DNA of 64,000 bases from Salmo trutta (lineage: Eukaryota > Chordata > Actinopteri > Salmoniformes > Salmonidae): positions 48,801,925 to 48,865,924 of the forward strand of contig NC_042976.1 in NCBI RefSeq assembly GCF_901001165.1, written 5' to 3'. A program made the translations under genes and the position numbers. The notes under the pieces are model-generated. The model had not been told where the DNA came from. It did no database searches and saw only the letters and a list, made by a program, of their open reading frames with translations. Of this stretch, positions 11,685-22,899 are shown in pieces (position 1 is the first letter of the stretch; each line of letters opens with the position of its first letter).

Positions 11685-12678
11685 GGAGCTAGTCTCTTAT
11701 GACAACTGTTTTTAGTTTTTAGGGGTGCAACTACATCTAGGGTATTGCGCAAAGTTAAATTGAGTTTCTCAGTTAGGTGGTTAACTGATTTTTGTCCTCT
11801 GACATCCTTGGGTAGGCAGAGGGAGTCTGGAAGGGCATCAAGGAATCTTTGGGTTGTCTGAGAATTTATAGCACGACTTTTGATGCTCCTTGGTTGGGGT
11901 CTGAGCAGATTATTTGTTGCGATTGGAAACGTAATAAAATGGTGGTCCGATAGTCCAGGATTATGAGGAAAAACATTAAGATCCACAACATTTATTCCAC
12001 GAGACAAAACTAGGTCCAGAGTATGACTGTGGCAGTGAGTAGGTCCAGAGACATGTTGGACAAAACCCACTGAGTCGATGATGGCTCCGAAAGCCTTTTG
12101 GAGTGGGTCTGTGGACTTTTCCATGTGAATATTAAAGTCACCAAAAATTTGAATATTATCTGCTGTGACTACAATGTCCGATAGGAATTCAGGGAACTCA
12201 GTGAGGAACGCTGTATATGGCCCAGAAGCCCAGTAAACAGTAGCTATAAAAAGTGATTGAGTAGGCTGCATAGATTTCATGACTAGAAGCTCAAAAGACG
12301 AAAATGTTTTTTTTTTTTTGTAAATTGAAATTTGCTATCGTAAATGTTAGCAACACCTCCGCCTTTGCGGGATGCACGGGGGATATGGTCACTAGTGTAA
12401 CCAGGAGGTGAGGCCTCATTTAACACAGTAAATTCATCAGGCTTAAGCCATGTTTCAGTCAGGCCAATCACATCAAGATTATGATCAGTGATTAGTTAAT
12501 TGACTATAACTGCCTTTGAAGTGAGGGATCTAACATTAAGTAGCCCTATTTTGAGATGTGAGGTATCACAATCTCTTTCAATAATGGCAGGAATGGAGGA
12601 GGTCTTTATTCTAGTGAGGTTGCTAAGGCGAACACCGCCATGTTTAGTTTTGCCCAACCTAGGTTGAGGCACAGACAC
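11594..12678 (-). pseudogene. L2 ORF2, AP-like endonuclease domain
   Basis: Starts near 12678 and reads LKIGLLNVRSLTSK (endonuclease motif 1), then after an in-frame stop at about 12496 MIGLTETWLKP. After another break near 12283 come IFGDFNIHM and LSDHHFITF, the last two conserved endonuclease blocks. In an intact L2 this domain nicks the target for target-primed reverse transcription. At least two lesions break the frame. Confidence 0.85.
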
Positions 12679-12779
12679 GGTCTCAATGGGGATAGCTGAG
12701 CTGACTACACTGACTGTGCTAGTGGCAGACTCCAGCTGGCAGGCTGGCTAACAGCCTGCTGCCTGGCCTGCACCTTATT

Positions 12780-13436
12780 TCATTGTGGAGCTAGAGGAGT
12801 TAGAGCCCTGTCTATGTTCGTAGATAAGATGAGAGCACCCCTCCAGCTAGGATGGAGTCCGTCACTCCTCAACAGGCCAGGCTTGGTCCTGTTTGTGTTT
12901 GAGTCCCAGAAAGAGGGCCAATTATCTACAAATTCTATATTTTGGGAGGGGCAGAAAACAGTTTTCAACCAGCGATTGAGTTGTGAGACTTTGCTGTAGA
13001 GCTCATCACTCCCCCGAACTGTGAGGGGGCCAGAGACAATTACTCGATGCCGACACATCTTTCTAGCTGATTTACATGCTGAAGTTATGTTGCGCTTGGT
13101 GACCTCTGACTGTTTCATCCTAACATCGTTGGTGCCGACGTGGATAACAATATCTCTATACTCTCTACACTCGCCAGTTTTAGCTTTAGCCAGCACCATC
13201 TTCAGATTAGCCTTAACGTCGGTAGCCCTGCCCCCTGGTAAACAGTGTATGATCGCTGGATGATTCGTTTTAAGTCTAGTACTGCGGGTAATGGAGTCGC
13301 CAATGACTAGGGTTTTCAATTTGTCAGAGCTCACGGTGGGAAGCTTTGGCGTCTCAGACCCCGGAACGGGAGGAGTAGAGACCAGAGAATCGGTTGAAAG
13401 TTTCTGTCGGCTGAATGAGCAACACCGGTTGAGCAT
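12780..13436 (-). CDS. L2 LINE ORF1 protein, SGNH-type esterase
   Basis: The 218-codon frame is uninterrupted. It has block I of the SGNH hydrolase fold as LVIGDSITRS (nucleophile Ser at residue 48), block III as HVGTNDVR (GTND, residues 101-104) and block V as SDGLHPSWRG (Asp192 and His195). All three catalytic positions are therefore intact. In fish L2 and CR1 elements such an esterase forms ORF1; its role in retrotransposition is not settled, with membrane or lipid association proposed. It lies directly upstream of the endonuclease ORF2 on the same strand. Although the frame is open, the element around it is deleted, so expression is doubtful. The start is the first Met in frame; the natural one could be further upstream. 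Confidence 0.85.
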   Translation of the reverse strand: MLNRCCSFSRQKLSTDSLVSTPPVPGSETPKLPTVSSDKLKTLVIGDSITRSTRLKTNHPAIIHCLPGGRATDVKANLKMVLAKAKTGECREYRDIVIHVGTNDVRMKQSEVTKRNITSACKSARKMCRHRVIVSGPLTVRGSDELYSKVSQLNRWLKTVFCPSQNIEFVDNWPSFWDSNTNRTKPGLLRSDGLHPSWRGALILSTNIDRALTPLAPQ

Positions 13437-13790
13437 TCCTACAGCATTTCCCTCCAGAAGCCATGCGAAAGTTGTCTGGCTGCAGGGACCGTGCGAGGGG
13501 ATTTATACTAACGTTACTATCTGTACTTACTGGTGGCACAGACGCTGTTTCATCGGTGCACTCAATTTAGTCACAGATTTGCCAGTCCGCCGGGAAGGGG
13601 GAGTTTGTCTCATGGGAACACTTTGCTTACCCGGTGCGCAGGACTTTTGAATCAAGTGCACCTACTGGCAACAGCTCAACACGATTTTTAAAAAGGAGTG
13701 CAAGCCTTTATCGTTCTTTGGCTTTTATACAGAAATATTTGGTGATCGACTAGGAATGCCTTGAAGCTATTGACCGGTTGGCGACCACTG

Positions 13791-15045
13791 GTTTAGAGTA
13801 TGTGCTCCACATGGGACGAATACGGCTCTGGGATTTCTTTGCAGCCGTCTGGCTTGTATTCCTTGGTGCTTGCCCTTCATGTTGGCACCATTATCATAAG
13901 CTTGCCCTCTGCAATCTTCAAATGGACTCTTCAGCTCATCTAAAATGACAGTGGACAGATTCAAGCCTGTTGTAACCTCAACATTCACAAAGCCAAGGAC
14001 GTGCTTCTTGAGCTCTGGCTTTCCCTTTAAAGCCACGCTTCTCAGAATAATGGACATTTGCTCCTGGTGACTAATGTCAGGTGTGCAGTCCAAGATAATG
14101 GAGTACTTTGAGTCTCTTACTTGAGTCACTATTGCTTCCAGAATCGTGTCACTCATTCTGTGCGCACTTCCCAAGGTAATGAGCATGTGTTTCTCCATCT
14201 TTAATTTTGCTGAGATGATTTTCCATAACGGGGTCAAATTTAGCCAGTAATTCAACCTCTTTTAAGAAGTTTCCATTATCTGGTTGGAAGAGTTTGTCTG
14301 ATGAACCCCTGAATGCTAGGTTTCTTTCAGCCAGAGACTGGGTGATACTTATTAAATGTGTAAGGACATCCCGTCATCCCTTTCTTTCAGCCTCCAAAAT
14401 TGTCATTTGTATCTGGTCAAGAGTCTGTCCTCGACTTAGGCGCAGATCAAGTTCTGTCCACTTAATAATATTGTTTGTGTGTTCAGGACTACCCTCATGG
14501 TGTTTCAGAATGGCGTCACCAGTCATTCACGCCTTCCTTTATTATTTTGTAGTCTTTTGTTTAAAAGAGCTTACAGCAAAAACAAACACAGTGTATGAAA
14601 GCCAGCTCCCATTTGACACCTGTCTCTGTAATAAGCCTGAATGGAAACCTCTTCTAGACTTGTGTTTAGTGTAAGAAAAATCCAGTCCTGGTTTGAATGG
14701 ACCTTTGCACACTAACTCAGTCCTCATAAAGTATTTTAAGAGTGGGGGCCAATCTGCTGGGTAACTTGGTAGAGCAGCAACTGTTCTATTAGGGTCTGAG
14801 CTGCTTGTATCTGATGCTGGCTGTACACTTCTGGTTGTGCTAGTACTGGCTGAGGCTGCCTGTACTTCACCTGGGTTTGTGTTAGTACTTGCTGAAGACA
14901 GCTGTATTGGGTCTGTGTTAGTATTTGCTGAAGCCAGCTGTACTGGGTCTGTCTTAGTACTGGCTGAGGCTAGATGTGGGTCAACTGAGTCTGTGCTTGT
15001 ACTGGCTGATGATCCAGCATCTCCTCTACTGACAAACTTAAGCAT
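13791..15045 (-). pseudogene. hAT-type (ZMYM1-like) transposase, N-terminal half
   Basis: On the - strand from 15045 the frame starts MLKFVSRGDAGSSASTSTDS. It passes through a Ser/Thr-rich segment with a repeated unit of about 14 residues (SASTNTNP-like) to a TTF-type zinc-finger region (PADWPPLLKYF, KGPFKPGL, SRRGFHSG). After frameshifts around 14540 and 14260 it continues as DSKYSIILDCTPDISHQEQM and LSTVILDELKSPFEDCRGQAYDNGANMKG, then FVPCGAHTLN, where the MITE begins. DNGANM is a hallmark of this hAT subgroup. The C-terminal half is at 7712-8730. Several stops and shifts make it a pseudogene. Confidence 0.75.
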
Positions 15046-15063
15046 AGCACCTGTAAATTATTG

Positions 15064-16770
15064 ATAACAATACTATTATTAATTGTATCAGCTGCATCAG
15101 GCCCATTCAAACTGTCTCACCCATATTTCATTTTATACATTTTCAAATATACTATGGCTTGGCTGAATACTTGATGGTTATTATTTACTGAGAGATGTGC
15201 ATCCATATTGCCCAGCATGCCCAGCTAATCAACATTTTAAATTCAATATATAAATCAATAGTCAATGTCAATCAATTACTTTCCATCTTGCATTCGTCCA
15301 GAGTTGTAACAAAACCTTGACTGAGAGACTAGAAAATCATTGTCTTGTTTTAATTATGTGCGCCTATGAGGAGTACTATCACGCCCATATATTGTCTGGA
15401 CTGGTCCACACAGAGGTTGCTGCTGGAAAGCGCAAGTTTTAGTTCAGGCACGCGCATATGAACGCATGTTCACGCGTGACACGGTTATCTTTTCCAAGCT
15501 GCAGTTTATAAACACCGTTGCCCGTTGGTGCTTATCAAACGTAATAAATAGTTGTATTTCACTCTCACTTTTGTCAGGCACAGTCACAAAACACAGCCCT
15601 GAAAGTGGCAAGCAAGCAAGCAAGACACAGACAGACCAAGAGATGCACTGCCCAGCTATGTTAGCAAGACAGACACACTAGAGAGATGCACTGCAAGCTA
15701 GCACATCAACTTAACATTACAGTTATTTGCTGACAACAAACTTGGAGAGGAGAGAACACAAGTTTACCTGATTGCTGTTCCCGCAATTCACTCTCATGGT
15801 GTTTTTTTTTATACTATTTTCGTGATCAGAAGGATTGTTCCGCTTCATCCTCTCATCGAAGTTGTAAACATTGAACCCCGCTTTGACACACACCCTGTCG
15901 TTCCGCCATTCCTGAGTAATTTGCGCAGGTAGCCTACATGAGCCTTTTGAAGTTTGACAATCAGATGAAAACATCATGACTGGTTGTGTTTATGCCACAT
16001 TAAAAAGCAGGCTAATACATGTTAAAAGCTAAACAAGACATCTTTACTGTTAAGGCCGATAGAGATCCTATTAAATTAATATGGATTCTATATGTAATTC
16101 CATTTTTTTTTGTTTAGGCACGTGCACACATAGGAGGTCCCTTTACCCGGGAATAAATTAAATCTACTTTCACTCCTGATTCAACTAGAATACTGAAACA
16201 AAGTTGGAAAACTTAAATAATCTTCAATTACATTTATTTAAAATGTCTCTGAATTAGTATTTTGATATATCAATATGACGTTTCAATGAGGTATATATGA
16301 CCTCATTGATTTACTGTGCTCTACAGTAAGCAAAGGCAGTGCACTTTACCCAGGCAGCCTTGTGAGATAAGCATTTTATTTACGAGGGACTTCAGCTTGG
16401 CATCAACCCTGTGCTCACTGACCTGAATGTCGGGTGGCTACGGTCATGCTAGTGGTGTGGAGTAAGAAAGGGAACATTAAAAATGGGACATTATGAATCA
16501 CTGTCATCTCTTAAATGGGCTTGAAATGATTTTGCTATCTATGAATGTGAACCCATGAGCATGAGGTAGCTAGTGATGTGAACAAGTCTGGTGTCCTGGT
16601 AGAACTTTCATAGAGCAAAAGCAAGTGTCTCTCAAAATTAGCTTGCGTCAAATTCTGACTTGGTCAGATGTGGCATGGAGTCAATACACATTTTAAATTA
16701 GCTACTCTTTTTGTCAAAGAAAACATTGAAAGCATTCCAACATGTGCATTTAAAAAAAACATGCAGATAA
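15064..16770. other. No gene recognised
   Basis: Probably the 5' flank of the hAT element at first, then unassigned AT-rich sequence. I see no TIR that would close the hAT element with certainty. Confidence 0.4.
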
Positions 16771-16797
16771 CTGTATGTATGTATGTATGTATGTAGT
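16771..16797. repeat. (TGTA)n microsatellite
   Basis: About six tandem TGTA units just upstream of the solo LTR. Confidence 0.85.
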
Positions 16798-16829
16798 GAA
16801 AAAAGCGCATATCCAGCCATATAGTTTGC

Positions 16830-17186
16830 TATCAGGTATCTAGGTAAGACCCAGATGCAGACACATCAAATTGACAATGGTTTCATATTTCAACAGGGGC
16901 AGGCAATAGACAGGTCAAGGCAGGCAGGGGTCAGTGAACCAGAGGTGGGGCAAAGGTAAAGGTCGGCAGGCAGGGTCAGGGGCAGGCAGAGTGGTCAGGC
17001 AGGCGGGCTCAGAGTCAGGACAGGCAAGGGTCAAAAACGCTGGTTGACTTGACAAACAAGCGAACTGGCAACAGACAAACAGAGAACACAGGTATAAATG
17101 CACAGGGGATAATGGGGAAGATGGGCGACACCTGGAGGGGGGTGGAGACAATCACAAGGACAGGTGAAACAGATCAGGGTGTGACA
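16830..17186. mobile_element. Solo LTR, 357 bp
   Basis: Bounded by the direct repeat GTTTGC at 16824-16829 and 17187-17192. The left end reads TATCAGG, a change from the expected TGTCAGG; the right end is GTGTGACA. It contains a GGCAGG-rich segment and TATAAAT at about 17093. A truncated piece of the same LTR is at 45034-45099. It arose by recombination between the LTRs of a full element. Confidence 0.8.
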
Positions 17187-17335
17187 GTTTGCCAGACTCT
17201 ACACTTTATTACTTCATAGATCATGAATTTAGGTGTCCTACAAAGCACATTCTCGTGAATTACCTAACATTTGAGAGACATATTGTAGGTAGAAGACGCA
17301 TCTAAATATATCCAACATTTATTTGTATTTATTTT

Positions 17336-18044
17336 TTATTTATTTCACCTTTATTTAACCAGGTAGGCAAGTTGAGAACAAGTTCTCATTTACAATTGCG
17401 ACCTGGCCAAGAAAAAGCAAAGCAGTTTGACAACATACAAAAACACAGAGTTACACATGGAGTAAAACAACATACAATCAATGATACAGTAGACAAAAAT
17501 AAGACAATATACAATATGAGCAAATGATGTGAGATAAGGGAGGTAAAGGCAAAAAAGGCCATGGTGGCAAAGTAAATAAAGTATAGCAAGTAAAACACTG
17601 GAATGGTAGATTTGTAATTTGAAGAAAGTTCAAAGTTAAAATATAAATAATATGGTGCAAAGGAGCAAAATAATAAATAAAATAAAGAAATACAGTAGGG
17701 GAAGAGGTAGTAGTTTGGGCTAAATTATAGATGGGCTATGTACAGGTGCAGTGATCTGGGAGCTGCTCTGATAGCTGGTGCTTAAAGCTAGTGAGGGAGA
17801 TAAGTGTTTCCAGTTTCAGAGATTTTTGTAGTTCGTTCCAGTCATTGGCAGCAGAGAACTGGAAGGAGAGACGACCAAAGGAGGAGTTGGCTTTAGGGGT
17901 GACCAGAGAGATATACCTGCTGGAGCGCGTGCCACAGGTGGGTGCTGCTATGGTGACCAGTGAGCGGAGATAAGGGGGGACTTTACCTAGCAGGGTCTTG
18001 TAGTTTTGAGATACAGTATATTTCAGTGACTCAAATTTAAACAT
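17336..18044 (-). mobile_element. L2-type LINE 3' end with ORF2 C-terminus
   Basis: On the - strand, 18044-17739 encodes the ORF2 C-terminal domain (LLGKVPPYLRSL, SSRYISLVTPKANSSFGRLS, FSAANDWNELQKSLKLE). The 3' UTR follows and ends in the tail at about 17336 (CTACCTGGTTAAATAAAGGT read on the - strand). This is the same tail family as at 4215-7710 (+ strand). It is 5'-truncated, as usual for LINEs. Confidence 0.85.
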
Positions 18045-18640
18045 GATGGTGCACCTTTATTTTTACTTGACAGTTTTACAAGCTTGTAAAGTACATATTT
18101 AAAGACTTCATTCAAACATCTCTTTCTTACATAAAAGCTGCAATATGTAACTTTTTGGGCAGCCTGACGAAATTCACATAGAACTGTAAGTTATAGATCT
18201 GTCATTGAAAGCAAATCCAAGCAGCGGTAGATATGTTATATTAGCTCTATTTTATGCTTCCTGTTCTGCTAGCTTTTTGCGTATTTTTACATTCAGTTTT
18301 GTACACCAGCTTCAAACAGCTGAAAATACTATATTTTGGGTTATTTAACACTAGAACCGCCTTGCCTTTCAGCCTTTAGGTACCCGCTAGAGAACATTGC
18401 CAGGCGTTCACTTTAGCATATGCATCAGATGCATATCAATCCGCAAGTTGCAGCACTTAAATAGTACATGAACTATAACATTATAAAGGGTAAATTCCAT
18501 GAAGAAATATTCATGGAAATACTGTATTTAAAAAAAAATTATAATAAAAAAAAAAATAGTCAATTGTTTAGATTGAAAAATTATTAAAAAAATATAATTT
18601 ACTCTAAGTCCTAGAAAAAACTGTCCTGTAGCGGTTTCCC
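18045..18640. repeat. Dispersed repeat and AT-rich sequence
   Basis: About 18138-18260 (GTAACTTTTTGGGCAGCCTG, then TTATAGATCTGTCATTGAAA) recurs in reverse at about 33030-33115 within the CTDSP intron, so it is a dispersed repeat of unknown class. The rest is AT-rich with no genes. Confidence 0.55.
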
Positions 18641-18649
18641 TTACAATAA

Positions 18650-18775
18650 AACATTACAGTGTAATCCATGTGGTCAACTTTATTTGTAGATTCGATTAGT
18701 AATAGAGTTATAGTAATTAATAAAGTCCAGTTACAGCTCTTTTTGACAAAGTAGAAACGAATAAGATAATAATAA
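18650..18775. repeat. Unnamed repeat, copy 1 of 3
   Basis: Core GATTAGTAATAGAGTTATAGTAA followed by CAGTTACAGCTC and ACAAAGTAGAAACG. Related copies are at 19310-19480 and 21170-21340, all in the same orientation. No TIR or tail recognised. Confidence 0.6.
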
Positions 18776-19309
18776 TAATATAACCAGGTACACAGGTGAA
18801 ATTATTTGCTCTATTCCTAAACAAAAGCATGAATGCATGAACAATTGTAAAGGATGAATTGCATAAATAAATAGCATATTTTGATTTTAAGTTTATTATG
18901 TCCGTTTTTGCTTAGTAGCCAGAGCAATGCTGCCTTTGCGAGTGGTCATGTGATGAATGCATGGACAGCACGGGTATTCTTGGAAATAGTGAAATTTGGA
19001 AATAGAGCTGCACCTGTTGAATTATGACAGTTATTTGACAAAGGTATATGATACTATATACACATCTAAATGTTTTACCTTCATGTGACTCTGAAGGAGG
19101 ATTTGCATCTGTAAATTACAAGATGCAGCCATCTCTTCATATACAATTTGACATCTGATAGGCCTAATATTGTCACTCATCAGGTTATTGTCAATTTAAT
19201 CTTGACTATAGGCTAACTCTTATTATGTATGAAGTTAGCTTCAGCATAGTATATGTGTAGATGTGCAGGCTGACTTGCATCAATTCTTTCCCGCTCATGA
19301 AGTCGGATG

Positions 19310-19480
19310 GAATCAATGATATGTTTAGCATTATCCTAAAGGCCTACTGCAACACATAGCATGTTTTATTTTCCCTTACACTACATTTGATTAGTAATAG
19401 AGTTGCAGTAAATGAAACAGTCCTGTAACAGCTTATTTTTACAAAGTAAAACGTAAAAGAGAATGGTATCAGTGACCAAC
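19310..19480. repeat. Unnamed repeat, copy 2 of 3
   Basis: Contains CCTAAAGGCCTACTGCAACA, GATTAGTAATAGAGTTGCAG and AACAGCTTATTTTTACAAAG, matching 21170-21340 closely and 18650-18775 in its core. Confidence 0.65.
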
Positions 19481-19811
19481 CAAGAGTGGTAAATGTGACT
19501 GACCGCCTTGATTTGGTCTTAGGTATCAACATTTTAAATTGTGTTTTTTACATTGGATAAAAGTAGAGACTCAGAGCTAGAACATTGTATATCATACACT
19601 GCAGTTGAGGAACACTGGGAAAGTATTCCTGCTTTAAAAGTTGATAAAATTGTAACCCCACTTTTGAGAAAATGGCCCTTGAATCTTTGGTACACCTACT
19701 GGAGAGCTCTTCTTTGTCTACACCCTTTCAGCATCGTTCACACACTCTTAAGCCTTAACCCCACCCATCTCTTTAAGGATTCACATATGAGTCCATGTGG
19801 TAAACACACGC

Positions 19812-19920
19812 TATGTCAAATAAAATCTAAGTTTATTTGTCACATGCACAGGATACAGGAAGGTGTAAACGTTACAGGGAACTGCTTACTTGCATAGTAG
19901 CAATATCAAAAACAGAATAA
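19812..19920 (-). mobile_element. LINE 3' tail fragment
   Basis: TATTTGTCACATGCACAGGA and GTAAACGTTACAGGGAACTG are the reverse of the 3' end of the LINE families at 28587-31783 and 37950-44250 (which end in ...CATGACAAATAAAA). Severely 5'-truncated copy. Confidence 0.65.
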
Positions 19921-21169
19921 AAATAATTTATAAATATTTTATCATTATTAGATGACGCTTACCTGACATGCTTGTCCAAATTGATTAGTCGGAAATGCTA
20001 TAACCTCCCCCCAGCCACATCTATCTAAGTGGATTGGTCACTATTGTCTTGACATGTGCACATGTTCATGAAATACAATAGATGGCCGTAATCACCCCCA
20101 GACACACCTGGCTAATTTGATGGGTCATGTAATAATCCGTCTGAAGTGGAGTCTTTTGTTTAGACATGTAGCTTGCTAGCTAAACAATGAACCGGCATAA
20201 TCCCAACTCATACTACTACCAATGCTAACATTGTCATAGCTATAGTATGAATCTGCAGGGAGCTAAAGCTATCAAACTAGTAGGTTAAATGTTAGCTAGC
20301 TAACATTAGGCTATAAATAGCAATGCAAATTGTTTTCTGATTCAAATAATATTACTGTACAAAGATCACAGCTAGCGAGCCAGCAAGCCAGCAAGCTAAC
20401 ATTTGTTAGCTGAAAATGTAGCTCGACTCTTACCCGTATACATGGATGAATGCTTCACGGCAGACTGGAACCATTTAACTTTGTTTTGTTTGTAGTTACA
20501 TCTTGTTTTGGCCAGCGATGTGTCAATTCACTCTGATTCACAATGACCGTGGCGTGTGCAGAAAGTAGCCCATCACTTTTGCCAACTAATCTATCGATAG
20601 CGCCTGCTAAATTCAGGGCATGGATTTTGTTGAGAAAAGTAGCAAAACTTTTGTAGTTCTCGATGGCTAATGTTATATCTTTCAAAAATGGTGTGGTAGA
20701 AAGGACTGTCAACACATACTGAACAGCTCACGTTATAGACAGAAGCATGCTACATGGCAGACCATTCATTATCTCAGCCAATCATGGCTAGCGGAAGGTT
20801 CCTGTCTTTTTCCATGGCTAACCCAACTAGGCTCATCATTTAATAATTTAATTCATATTTATGGGTGGAATACAAGGTTGTTATTAAGGCACACGAAACT
20901 TCACATGTTACGGAAGGCATTTCTTCCTTTAAATAAAAAATAAATGTTTACGTTCAAATGCCGCTCCTGTGAAGTAGTGGCATGCAGCATATACCTCGTT
21001 TCCTGAAACGAGTCACATATAGGCATAACACAAACTCATGATTACACTATTGTTCTTGTAAATTCCATCAACCTCATCATTCAGTTAGGCCTCATTTAAA
21101 TTTGATTGTGATGTAACTAATTATTGCCCATTCCATCCATTTGTTATTCATTCAGTGGGCTGGCATTGT
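19921..21169. other. No gene recognised
   Basis: Non-coding sequence; short frames such as that at 20455-20715 (-) show no known domain. GCTAGC-rich segments around 20170-20410 look like degenerate repeat DNA. Confidence 0.4.
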
Positions 21170-21340
21170 TTGCTTCGTGATATGTTTTGCATCATTCTAA
21201 AGGCCTACTGCAACATGTAGCATGTTCTGTTTTCCTTGACAATAAATGTGATTAGTAATAGAGTTATTGTAAATAAAACAGTCCCATAACAGCTTATTTT
21301 TACAAAGACAAAATGTAAAAGAGAATGATATCAACCCCCA
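21170..21340. repeat. Unnamed repeat, copy 3 of 3
   Basis: Contains ATTCTAAAGGCCTACTGCAA and GATTAGTAATAGAGTTATTG, then AACAGCTTATTTTTACAAAG and AGAGAATGATATCA. Same orientation as the other two copies. Confidence 0.65.
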
Positions 21341-22412
21341 AGAGGCGCAATCAAGTTATTTGCTGCTTATAAAAAGGCATAACACATACACTATCATCTT
21401 TCTAAATGAAATCAACCTCTTCACCCTCCTTATCATTCTGTTAGGTCTAATTTAAATATAATTTTGAAGTAAGGTGCACAATTATCATACATTTGTCATT
21501 CATTCAGTGAGAAGAGAGAGATGTATTAGTGCCTGGCTGGGTACCAACATCCTACAATACATCTTGGTGGGTTAAGTTAAGAATAGGTATGAAAAAGGCT
21601 CTAAATATTTGTGATTTCAAAATTCTGACATATGAGCAACATTTAGGAAAAGTCAGGGAAGGAGCAGGACAGTTTTTTGTCAGAATTTTGTAAAATGTAC
21701 AAAATCAAACGTCAGTGGCGGCCTATGGCGGTGTTATTTCACAGCGGTTTAGATGGTACAATGATTCTCTACTCTCCGAGTACTGGTTTTACAGTGCCTT
21801 GCGAAAGTATTCATCCGCCTTTCCTATTTTGTTGCATTATAACCTGTAATTTAAATGGATTTTTATTTGGATTTCATGTAATGGACATACACAAAATAGT
21901 CCAAATTAGTGAAATGAAGTGAAAAAAATAACTGAAAAGTTAAATAAAAAAATGGAAAATTGGTGCATGCATATGTATTCACCAGCCTTGCTATGAAGCC
22001 CCTAAATTAGATCTGGTGCAACCAATTACCTTTAGAAGTCAGATCATTTGTTAAATAAAGTCCACCTGTGTGCAATCTAAGTATCACATGATCTGTCACA
22101 TGATCTCAGTATATACACTGCTCAAAAAAATAAAGGGAACACTTAAACAACACAATGTAACTCCAAGTCAATCACACTTCTGTGAAATCAAACTGTCCAC
22201 TTAGGAAGCAACACTGATTCACAATAAATTTCACATGCTGTTGTGCAAATGGAATAGACAACAGGTGGAAATTATAGGCAATTAGCAAGACACCCCCAAT
22301 AAAGGAGTGGTTCTGCAGGTGGGGACCACAGACCACTTCTCAGTTCCTATGCTTCCTGGCTGATGTTTTGGTCACTTTTGAATGCTGGCGGTGCTTTCAC
22401 TCTAGTGGTAGC

Positions 22413-22893
22413 ATGAGACGGAGTCTACAACCCACACAAGTGGCTCAGGTAGTGCAGCTCATCCAGGATGGCACATCAATGCAAGCTGTGGCAAGAAGGT
22501 TTGCTGTGTCTGTCAGCGTAGTGTCCAGAGCATGGAGGCGCTACCAGGAGACAGGCCAGAACATCAGGAGATGTGGAGGAGGCCGTAGGAGGGCAACAAC
22601 CCAGCAGCAGGACCGCTACCTCCGCCTTTGTGCAAGGAGGAGCAGGAGAAGCACTACCAGAGCCCTGCAAAATGACCTCCAGCAGGCCACAAATGTGCAT
22701 GTGTCTGCTCAAACGGTCAGAAACAGACTCCATGAGGGTGGTATGAGGGCCCGACGTCCACAGGTGGGGGTTGAGCTTACAGCCCAACACCGTGCAGGAC
22801 GTTTGGCATTTGCAAGAGAACACCAAGATTGGCAAATTCGCCACTGGCGCCCTGTGCTCTTCACAGATGAAAGCAGGTTCACACTGAGCACGT
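22413..22893 (+). pseudogene. Tc1 transposase (second family), N-terminal part
   Basis: Begins MRRSLQPTQVAQVVQLIQDG and contains the helix-turn-helix region, an Arg-rich linker (GGGRRRATTQQQDR) and the first catalytic Asp in VLFTDESRFTLS. It then stops at AGCACGTGA. The catalytic domain resumes in another frame at about 22900 (RVWRHREERSAACN), so bases are missing at this point. The copy at 46498-48421 has the same lesion at the same place. The first in-frame Met is at 22368; the family start is more likely 22413. Confidence 0.85.
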
Positions 22894-22899
22894 GACAGA

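Larger units (their letters stand above)
9690..13610 (-). mobile_element. L2-type LINE with esterase ORF1, internally deleted
   Basis: Non-LTR retrotransposon on the - strand. The order is ORF1 esterase (13436-12780), ORF2 endonuclease (12678-11900), start of the reverse transcriptase (11684-10726), then a 3' UTR ending in the GATTTGATTTGA-type tail at 9690. The core of the RT with the catalytic Asp pair is missing: motif-A-like LLDLSAAFDTIDH at about 10850 is followed within 30 residues by 3' UTR. It sits inside the MITE at 8731-13790. The 5' boundary (about 13610) is judged from where MITE sequence resumes. Confidence 0.85.
8731..13790. mobile_element. CAGTGG-type MITE carrying an L2 LINE
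   Basis: The terminal inverted repeats are CAGTGGTCACCAACC at 8731 and GGTTGGCGACCACTG ending 13790 (14 of 15 match). MITE sequence fills 8731-9690 and about 13610-13790; the part between is an L2 LINE in - orientation. A second, reversed copy without the LINE lies at about 45100-46290. It encodes nothing recognisable. It interrupts a hAT transposase exactly between the codons for LN and LV, with no target-site duplication I can find. Confidence 0.8.
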
